DNA of 64,000 nucleotides from Heliopora coerulea (taxonomy: Eukaryota > Cnidaria > Anthozoa > Scleralcyonacea > Helioporidae), in the NCBI GenBank assembly GCA_030142905.1, contig JASJOG010000028.1:1047001-1111000 (forward strand). Reading direction: 5' to 3'. Made by a program: the position numbers and the translations under genes. The notes beneath the pieces were generated by a model that worked only from the letters and a program-made list of their open reading frames with translations, was not told where the DNA came from and ran no database searches. This document shows, one piece after another, positions 56,701 to 64,000 of the stretch. Numbering within the stretch: the first letter of the stretch is position 1; each line of letters begins with the position of its first letter.

Positions 56701-59445
56701 AATTTTCGACCAATTTCAAACTTTCGAAATAAGCTTGAAATATGACAGTTTAGGCGAAATCATTTACTTTGCCGTCGATTCCAGTCGTTTTAGCTTAAAA
56801 TTCGAAGAAATTTTTGAGGTGGAAAATTTTCCCAAAAAGTAAAGGGGTTAACCCATGGTTTTTGACGATTTTTCGACCAATTTCAAACTTTCGAAATAAG
56901 CTTGAAATATGACAGTTTAGGCGAAATCATTTACTTTGCCGTCGATTCCAGTCGTTTTAGCTTAAAATTCGAAGAGATTTTTGAAGTGGAAAATTTTCCC
57001 AAAAAGTAAAGGGGTTAACCCATGGTTTTTGAAGAATTTTCGACCAATTTCAAACTTTCGAAATAAGCTTCAAATATGACAGTTTAGGCGAAATCATTTA
57101 CTTTGCCGTCGATTCCAGTCGTTTTAGCTTAAAATTCGAAGAAATTTTTGAAGTGGAAAATTTTCCCAAAAAGTAAAGGGGTTAACCCATGGTTTTTGAC
57201 GATTTTTCGACCAATTTCAAACTTTCGAAATAAGCTTGAAATATGACAGTTTAGGCGAAATCATTTACTTTGCCGTCGATTCCAGTCGTTTTAGCTTAAA
57301 ATTCGAAGAGATTTTTGAGGTGGAAAATTTCCCGATAAAGTAAAGGGGTTAACCCATGGTTTTTGACGATTTTTCGACCAATTTCAAACTTTCGAAATAA
57401 GCTTGAAATATGACAGTTTAGGCGAAATCATTTACTTTGCCGTCGATTCCAGTCGTTTTAGCTTAAAATTCGAAGAAATTTTTGAAGTTGAAAATTTCAC
57501 GAAAAAGTAAAGGGGTTAACCCATGGTTTTTGACGATTTTTCGACCAATTTCAAACTTTCGAAATAAGCTTGAAATATGACAGTTTAGGCGAAATCATTT
57601 ACTTTGCCGTCGATTCCAGTCGTTTTAGCTTAAAATTCGAAGAGATTTTTGAGGTGGAAAATTTTCCCAAAAAGTAAAGGGGTTAACCCATGGTTTTTGA
57701 CGATTTTTCGACCAAATTCCAACTTTCGAAATAAGCTTGAAATATGACAGTTTAGGCGAAATCATTTACTTTGCCGTCGATTCCAGTCGTTTTAGCTTAA
57801 AATTCGAAGAAATTTTTGAGGTGGAAAATTTCACGAAAAAGTAAAGGGGTTAACCCATGGTTTTTGACGATTTTTCGACCAATTTCAAACTTTCGAAATA
57901 AGCTTGAAATATGACAGTTTAGGCGAAATCATTTACTTTGCCGTCGATTCCAGTCGTTTTAGCTTAAAATTCGAAGAGATTTTTGAGGTGGAAAATTTCA
58001 CGAAAAAGTAAAGGGGTTAACCCATGGTTTTTGACGATTTTTCGACCAATTTCAAACTTTCGAAATAAGCTTGAAATATGACAGTTTAGGCGAAATCATT
58101 TACTTTGCCGTCGATTCCAGTCGTTTTAGCTTAAAATTCGAAGAAATTTTTGAAGTGGAAAATTTCACGAAAAAGTAAAGGGGTTAACCCATGGTTTTTG
58201 ACGATTTTTCGACCAATTTCAAACTTTCGAAATAAGCTTGAAATATGACAGTTTAGGCGAAATCATTTACTTTGCCGTCGATTCCAGTCGTTTTAGCTTA
58301 AAATTCGAAGAGATTTTTGAGGTGAAAAATTTCCCGAAAAAGTAAAGGGGTTAACCCATGGTTTTTGACGATTTTTCGACCAATTTCAAACTTTCGAAAT
58401 AAGCTTGAAATATGACAGTTTAGGCGAAATCATTTACTTTGCCGTCGATTCCAGTCGTTTTAGCTTAAAATTCGAAGAGATTTTTGAGGTGGAAAATTTC
58501 CCGAAAAAGTAAAGGGGTTAACCCATGGTTTTTGACGATTTTTCGACCAATTTCAAACTTTCGAAATAAGCTTGAAATATGACAGTTTAGGCGAAATCAT
58601 TTACTTTGCCGTCGATTCCAGTCGTTTTAGCTTAAAATTCGAAGAGATTTTTGAGGTGGAAAATTTCCCGAAAAAGTAAAGGGGTTAACCCATGGTTTTT
58701 GACGATTTTTCGACGAAATTCAAAGTTTCGAAATAAGCTTGAAATATGACAGTTTAGGCGAAATCATTTACTTTGCCGTCGATTCCAGTCGTTTTAGCCT
58801 AAAAGTCGAAGAGATTTTTGAGATGGAAAATTTCCCGAAAAAGTAAAGGGGTTAACCCATGGTTTTTGACGATATTTCGACCAAATTCCAACTTTCGAAA
58901 TAAGCCGGAAATATGAATGTTTGGGCCGAATATCATAGGTTTGCCATTATTTGAATGACTTTACACTAGCATATGAGATAATTTTAGAGGTCGAAAAATT
59001 TCACCAAAAAGTAAAGGGGTTAACCCATGGTTTTTGATGATTTCTCGAGAAATTTAGAAATTTCGCAATAAGGTGAAAATATGAAGGTTTAGGCGAAATC
59101 ATTTAGTTTGGTACTGATTCCAGTCGTTTAAACTTAAAACTAGATGAGATTTTTCAAGTCGAAAATTTTGCCAAAAATTACAGGAGTTAACCCATGGTTT
59201 TTGACTATTTTTCGACCAATTTCCAACTTTCGAAATGAGCCGAAAACATAAGAGTTTAGGCCAGATCATTTAGGTTGGGACTTATTCCAGTTGTTTTTGC
59301 TTGAAATTCGAAGAGATCGTTGAGGTCGGAAATGTCGCCAAATAGTAAAGGGGTTAACCGAAGGTTTTTGATGATTTTTCGACCAATTTCCAAATTTTGA
59401 AATACGCTGAAAATATGAAAGTTTAGGCCAAATTACTTACTTCCT
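47725..59445. repeat. Satellite DNA array, about 70 monomers of about 167 bp
   Basis: The landmark AATATGACAGTTTAGG recurs every 167-168 bp (47741, 47908, 48075, 48243, 48398 after a 12-bp deletion, 48565 and on to 59415). Each unit holds GATTCCAGTCGTTTTAGC or a variant, GGGGTTAACCCATGG and CGACCAAATTC..CTTTCGAAATAAGC. Neighbours are mostly over 90% alike. The last few units (about 58900-59445) are strongly diverged. No ORF over 60 codons exists. The 167-bp period is close to nucleosome repeat length, as in many centromeric satellites. Confidence 0.98.
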
Positions 59446-61045
59446 AAATTACATGGTTAGGACGGGCTAACTTATTCGTCTCCTCACGTCCGCTTTTGGG
59501 AATAAAATCGTTTGGCGTTAGGCAGAGTAAATTAACTAACGACCTATTGGCACAATCCATGCACATTTTGGAAGATATCGTGTCAAACATTGGTACCCTG
59601 AAATTTGAAATTTAGACAACGCTTCGAAGTAAGAATCAATAGAAGGTTTTCACTCTATCTACTGTGATCCCAATGACTAAAGGCATACCTGCCATGTTGG
59701 TGAACATAACGTAAGAATCTAAACAAAAAATCTATTGTAAAGCTAGACCAATATGGCCATCGTGAAAACTATCCAAAACTGTCATTACAGTTTTATTTGA
59801 ATGCTTTTAACTCACATAAACATTTAACTGCGGATTTATCTACAATAACTACCATTTCCTTAAAGTCAAAGAATTGCTCCAATCTCACGAACAAATATTG
59901 ACTAGGTGGAACTTTGAGAATTTCAAGCCATTCTTTGCCACTTTTCAACCTGTTTTCAAACATTTATAAGAATTTAAAGGATTGCAGACCTGAGCAAACG
60001 TAAAGTTAGCTGTGAAAAAGATAGCTTATATGCGTGAAGAGGAGTGGTATAAAATAAAGGTAAGCATTTAAATACACCAAAGGCTAACTAAAAAATTGAG
60101 ACACAGAAAAATGAATGATACGGAAATTCGCTTGCTGTTTCTATCGGGGTACAGCAATCAATGGTGTGATACAAAAAGGGAATGGAAGTGTTTGGACGAC
60201 GGAAAGGATCGACCCGATTTTCATCAACGGATTTTCATCAACATATTTCCAGGGACAATTATAAAAACAATAAAATAGTCTCATTTGAAAGTCAAATTGA
60301 AGATTACAAGAAATTATGGCGATTAACCTTTGGCACGAACTGTTCATTTTTGCCTAGTTCTTACACTTCTAATACTGAATTTATGAATTTAATTTTACTC
60401 ATTAATTACTAGAGTGAACAAATGAGCATAAAGCAAATCCGCTGCCAAATATCAGGCAGATGCGTGGGCCCCATACTCGTAGCTTAGAAAAGACCGGGAA
60501 ACTATCGTGCAATATCAAGAAACGACAGTTGAACACATTTTTCCCGAATACAAGGAAAGCATTGGAAGTTAAGGTCGACAAGTCGTACGTGATTTCATTG
60601 ATAATATTCTTAACTATTCTAAATTTACCTATCCGTAGTTGTCGTAGCTCATTTAAAAAAATATTGATAGTATTTGAGTCCTGCCCAGTCTTCTGCGACA
60701 AAGTAGAATAAAAGCTTTAGAAAATCGTACACGCAAACGCAAATTTTCAGCAGCTGTGTTGCACGAAGCAGTTATCCACAATGGCCCTGGATCATTATGT
60801 GGTCCTCATTTTCTGCCTCTGACATGTAGCCTGGTTGCTCGTAACCTTATCAATAGTTAACAGTTCGTATATAGTGTCAAAAAAGCTCTGCTAACTGTTA
60901 CGAGTTTTGATCCAAGGCAAGTTTTCCCAGCGGAATGTATTAGATATTTCCAAATACTATGACTCCTTAATATACTTACATATCTTCGTGTTGGCAGCTA
61001 TGTTAGCGAGTTCATTACTGTTCGCCATTTATAGTTTTGCTTTAT
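59446..61045. other. Intergenic region without an identified gene
   Basis: AT-rich unique sequence. Overlapping short ORFs at 60096-60711 on both strands show no known motif. Nothing supports a gene here. Confidence 0.45.
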
Positions 61046-61048
61046 CGC

Positions 61049-61054
61049 TTTATT
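61049..61054 (-). terminator. VARS1: Poly(A) signal of the valyl-tRNA synthetase gene
   Basis: AATAAA on the minus strand, about 75 bp past the stop codon. Confidence 0.65.
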
Positions 61055-61128
61055 TCATTAAAATATCACGGGTCTAAACCATGATGTTAAAAATTAGTTA
61101 CAACCGGTCTGTCATTTTAGTCATTACG

Positions 61129-61191
61129 TTATGTATTCAAATTCTTGAGAGCTTTCGTGATTTTCTCAAGTTCTGTTTTAACTTGAATAAC
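61129..61191 (-). CDS. VARS1: VARS1 last exon
   Basis: Acceptor TTTTTGTAG on the minus strand. It reads VIQVKTELEKITKALKNLNT then TAA (61129-61131), the end of the C-terminal coiled coil. Entered in phase 0. Confidence 0.88.
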   Translation of the reverse strand, partial: VIQVKTELEKITKALKNLNT

Positions 61192-63658
61192 CTACAAAAA
61201 GAAAACATAAATTATTGCGTATCTCGTCAACAATGGTTGAAGTGAATGACAATGTGTCTTCAAGCAACAAACAAAACTTTTGCAAACAAGAGTTGACAAA
61301 TTCAAAAAAAAGTTCTAAAGGTAGACTCGCTTTAATGCGATAAAACCTCCACAAATATCAAAGTTCTTGCTCAAAAGTAATATTGTGTCTCGTCAGAACA
61401 CTTCGCCACAGCAACAAGTTACTGGAGCGACCGATGACACAGAAAAGTCGTTCACTATTGTTCTTACCTCAACGCCATTTCTAGCAGTTGATACTGAAAC
61501 CACGGAAATAGTACAAAGGATTAAAATAAATGGTTTGAACCCGGGAGAATCGGTACATGTTAGTGACAGTAGATCGTCCAGGTTACTATAGTCTTGAGGA
61601 AGACTGTTGGTGACTGACGTTTCGACGGCCTCAGCTGCGGTCATCTTCAGAGTCAAAAAGAGGAATAGTCAGGAACAGTCAGCCTATTTATATAACTGGT
61701 TCATTACGTCATGCGTCATGGGACTCGGTAAAACCGAGAAACCAAACACAACATTGACTGGGACTCGGCAGCATGCATAACGTACAGCACAAACTACAAA
61801 CAACGGCTTACAGTGGAAAGTTGGTTTACCAACTTGGAACCGGAACCACTAAACCGATCACAATTACCAACTCCTTACAAAAGGCTTATTCAAAACTTAA
61901 AACAAACGGCTAGACAATACACCGACTCTAACAATGCCGATGACGCACACCCACAAACCGCAACCTCCCACAACCACCCATACACATGACGTAATGAACC
62001 AGTAATATAAACAGGCTGACTGTTTCCTAACTATTCCTCTTTTTGACTCTGAAGATGACTGCCGCTGAGGCCGTCGAAACGTTAGTCACCAACAGTCTTT
62101 CTCAAGACTATAGTAACCTGGACGATCTACTATCACTAACAGTAAGTACAAAGTATTTATTGGTTGATATAGTCAACCACACTTTCGATAAATATTTACA
62201 CGTCAAACGTGAGCTTGCTAACACGAAATGGTTGTGGAAAATGTTGAAGAAAATCTCGACTTATTTCATTTCTCGCGAACTGCTCACCCGTTTGTTTGAC
62301 AACTGTTGTTGTGAATTCGCATAGCCCAAATTGTTACTGCTAAATTTTGTTTGTCGTCCAAACATGCTTCTAAAAATCGTTAACAAACGTGCTTGTTACC
62401 TTGTCAGAGTTCTGCTTTCTTACATCTTCTGGGATCTTTAAAGAGACAGGATATGCACAATGTTCAGCAGTCATAAAGGCAAATTTCTGCACCAAATACA
62501 ACGCTTGAAATACCTCACAAGTTCGTAACACAGCATAAACCATACTCATACCTTCGTCTCGTAGTCCGCAATATTCATGGAACTCATAAGTTTTTCCAAT
62601 TGACTATCGAGTCGTTCTTTCTTCGACTCCAACTTCCCGAGCTCTTTATTTATGTCAATTAAGCCCTTAGAAGACGGAGAAATATATTTTCAAAATTAAA
62701 CTAAGAGACGTTAAACGGACAATGTTTCAGCTTCTGAGATGAAATAGCCCAACTTTCAGGTTATAAACTAACCTCTAACTTCACATGAACTTCACATTTG
62801 TCTAAATACGTTTTGAGCGCACATCCACGAGGAACTGATTCGTCATTGATTAAAAAGTGGACACTGTAAAAGTACGGCAGATATAAGGAAAGCTGGTTAT
62901 GTAGAGGAATTGCAGGTGTTGTCGCATAGTGATTTGCCAAAAGTCAACCAAATGAACATGAGGAACCTCACTATAAAATGGATGGTTGTAAATGGGAAAG
63001 ATAGTAGACTGACGCGCATCAAACAGCCGTTATATCTGGCCATTGATAAACTTACCTTCCAGACGAACTTAGGGTAGCTAGAAAGCTAGAGAATCGCTGA
63101 ACATCTTCCAAATCACTTCCATCCGTAAAAATCAAATAGACTATGCGAAAGATGTTCGAAAAATAAGGTAAGTAACAACCACAAAACAAACGCACGGAAA
63201 CCAACAAAAAGTAAATAAACAAACAAATAAAAAATCCTTACAGAAATAACTAAACAAAGAAACAGGACAAAACAATATGATCGTGTTCGCACTTTCATAA
63301 AACTTGAATGAAGACATTTTCCGGACTTTTGCAAGTGATCTTTTAACATTAGGGATCCGTTTTAACCGAAGCTGTCTAATTTAGATGCGATTGCGATACA
63401 TGTAGTTCAGATAAATCCGAATAAATATAAATATCTGTAGCACAAATATTTATAAGACAGCGACAAAGAACATGAAGATCAATCTACGAAGTGAACAAAT
63501 GTTCTCGTTATGACCACCTACTGATAATTTTCGAAAGAAAACCTACCATCGGCTTTCGTTTTGTTTAACGAATATTCTTGTCTGACAGATCGAATAGTTC
63601 GTACAATCCCCATAGTAAGATCCATTTTTTCCTCCAGTTTGGAATCCCTCCATGGCAG
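61129..63658 (-). CDS. VARS1: Valyl-tRNA synthetase, C-terminal exons (5' part beyond window)
   Basis: Cytosolic valine-tRNA ligase charges tRNA-Val with valine. Six minus-strand exons (63658-63547, 63140-63056, 62863-62773, 62665-62552, 62435-62400, 61191-61129) join in one frame: 501 bases, 166 codons plus stop. They encode the end of the anticodon-binding domain (MGIVRTIRSVRQEYSLNKTK, the family (S/G)I(V/T)R(T/A)(I/V)RS(L/V)R..Y.L block) and the C-terminal coiled coil typical of valyl-tRNA synthetases (GLIDINKELGKLESKKERLD..ADYETK). All splice sites are GT-AG. A foldback element sits in the last intron. The catalytic part lies beyond position 64000. The gene converges on ABCA across the satellite. 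Confidence 0.93.
61556..62142. mobile_element. Foldback element (about 590 bp) in the last VARS1 intron
   Basis: The left arm 61556-61735 (AGTGACAGTAGATCGTCCAG..GTTCATTACGTCATG) is mirrored by 61985-62142 (CATGACGTAATGAACCAG..CTGGACGATCTACTATCACT). The arms carry CTGAAGA..GAAACG cores. The centre holds unique C/A-rich sequence. Confidence 0.92.
61620..61650 (-). ncRNA. Hammerhead-like core in foldback arm
   Basis: On the minus strand: CTGAAGA, then a segment that can pair GAC with GTC, then GAAAC. A near copy is on the plus strand at 62049-62080. No cleavage site is established. Confidence 0.3.
62400..62435 (-). CDS. VARS1: VARS1 exon (36 bp)
   Basis: Minus-strand acceptor CTCTTTAAAG, donor AAG|GTAACA. 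It reads IPEDVRKQNSDK, phase 0 to 0, equivalent to the (V/I)P..V(R/Q) segment after the YETK/YPVK block. Confidence 0.85.
62552..62665 (-). CDS. VARS1: VARS1 exon, coiled coil
   Basis: Minus-strand acceptor CTTCTAAG, donor AAG|GTATGA, 38 codons, phase 0. It reads GLIDINKELGKLESKKERLD and SMNIADYETK. Confidence 0.93.
62773..62863 (-). CDS. VARS1: VARS1 exon
   Basis: Minus-strand acceptor TTTTACAG, donor GAG|GTTAGT, phase 2 to 0. It contains VHFLINDESVPRGCALKTYL and CEVHVKLE. Confidence 0.9.
63056..63140 (-). CDS. VARS1: VARS1 exon
   Basis: Minus-strand acceptor TTTCGCATAG, donor AAG|GTAAGT, phase 1 to 2. It reads YLIFTDGSDLEDVQRFSSFL, then ATLSSSG. Confidence 0.88.
63547..63658 (-). CDS. VARS1: VARS1 exon, anticodon-binding domain
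   Basis: Minus-strand acceptor AATTCTTTCAG, donor GATG|GTAGGT, phase 0 to 1. It reads LPWRDSKLEEKMDLTMGIVR and TIRSVRQEYSLNKTKAD. Confidence 0.95.
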
Positions 63659-63859
63659 CTGAAAGAATTCGATGAGTAAGACTTCAGTAAAGACGCTTTT
63701 ACCAGACACTTTCCGATTAACATTTTCCACTCAAACAGGTTTTCCTCGATTTTACTCTAGCTACCACCAGACGATTTTATGTTCGCCCAAGGAAGACCTT
63801 AGAACAGTAAAGACTACTAGAAGCTGATTACATGGACATTTTCAGTCCGGTTAACCGGG

Positions 63860-64000
63860 TTGAGATCGGTTAATCCGGCCTTCGGATAAAATACTTAAAA
63901 AACGGAGCTCGCGATTACACGAAGAAAGTTCCTGCCCGGTTTGAGCTACCGGGCTGAAAAGTCCTATGTATTTGCACGAAAAAATTTCAGCCCGGGCTGC
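63860..64000. repeat. CCCGG-rich repeat, cut by window end
   Basis: GGTTAACCGG, CTGCCCGGTTTGAGC, GCTACCGGGCTGA and CAGCCCGGGCTG repeat in direct and inverted order. It is probably a small transposon continuing past the window. The 63659-63860 intron part shows nothing. Confidence 0.45.

Noticed and set aside
47725..59445. CRISPR array
   Set aside because: Units are contiguous 167-bp monomers without unique spacers, in an intron-bearing eukaryotic genome; it is satellite DNA.
47725..59445. Interstitial telomere repeats (TTAACCC motif)
   Set aside because: TTAACCC occurs once per 167 bp, not in tandem, and differs from the CCCTAA telomere unit.
60096..60711. Short ORFs on both strands left of VARS1
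   Set aside because: They overlap each other on opposite strands, lack motifs, and do not extend VARS1 in frame.

Overview
The window is intron-rich, AT-rich animal DNA, full of short mobile elements. The gene structure, the tRNA-derived SINEs, an L2/CR1-type LINE, a pogo-type transposon and abundant small palindromic elements suggest a cnidarian, probably an anthozoan such as a stony coral. That assignment is my impression from the mix of features and has not been tested by a search.

Two genes can be rebuilt exon by exon. The first occupies about 0.5-43.3 kb on the + strand. It encodes a full-size ABCA lipid transporter of the ABCA1/4/7 kind, and its 5' end (first membrane segment and start of the first luminal domain) lies before the window. 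About 35 exons can be placed. The 34 from 667 onward keep one reading frame across every junction (6609 coding bases, 2202 codons plus stop). They cover part of extracellular domain 1, TM2-6, NBD1, the regulatory linker, TM7, extracellular domain 2, TM8-12, NBD2 and the C-terminal tail. The second gene is on the - strand at the right edge. Its last six exons (63658 down to 61129) encode the anticodon-binding region and C-terminal coiled coil of cytosolic valyl-tRNA synthetase. The two genes converge tail to tail.

Between them (47.7-59.4 kb) is an 11.7-kb satellite array of about 70 monomers of about 167 bp. It has higher-order duplications, a palindrome GGGTTAACCC in nearly every unit, and decayed monomers at the right end.

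The ABCA introns are stuffed with repeats: a 3.7-kb ACCT tetranucleotide tract at 5.3-9.0 kb; smaller TTCC, CATAC, CTTAC/CTCAC and TATG-type tracts; a 2-kb L2-like LINE; several MITE families; SINEs; and foldback elements. The most unusual element is a 2.6-kb pogo/Tigger-like transposon (31955-34591). It has perfect 21-bp inverted ends, a frameshifted DDE transposase and a divergently transcribed intact 155-codon ORF resembling a HIRAN-domain protein. Three copies of a CACATGTG-rich element family each contain a younger insertion, and the end of one appears to supply the splice acceptor of the last ABCA exon. Several foldback elements carry CTGANGA-hairpin-GAAA cores like those of hammerhead ribozymes.
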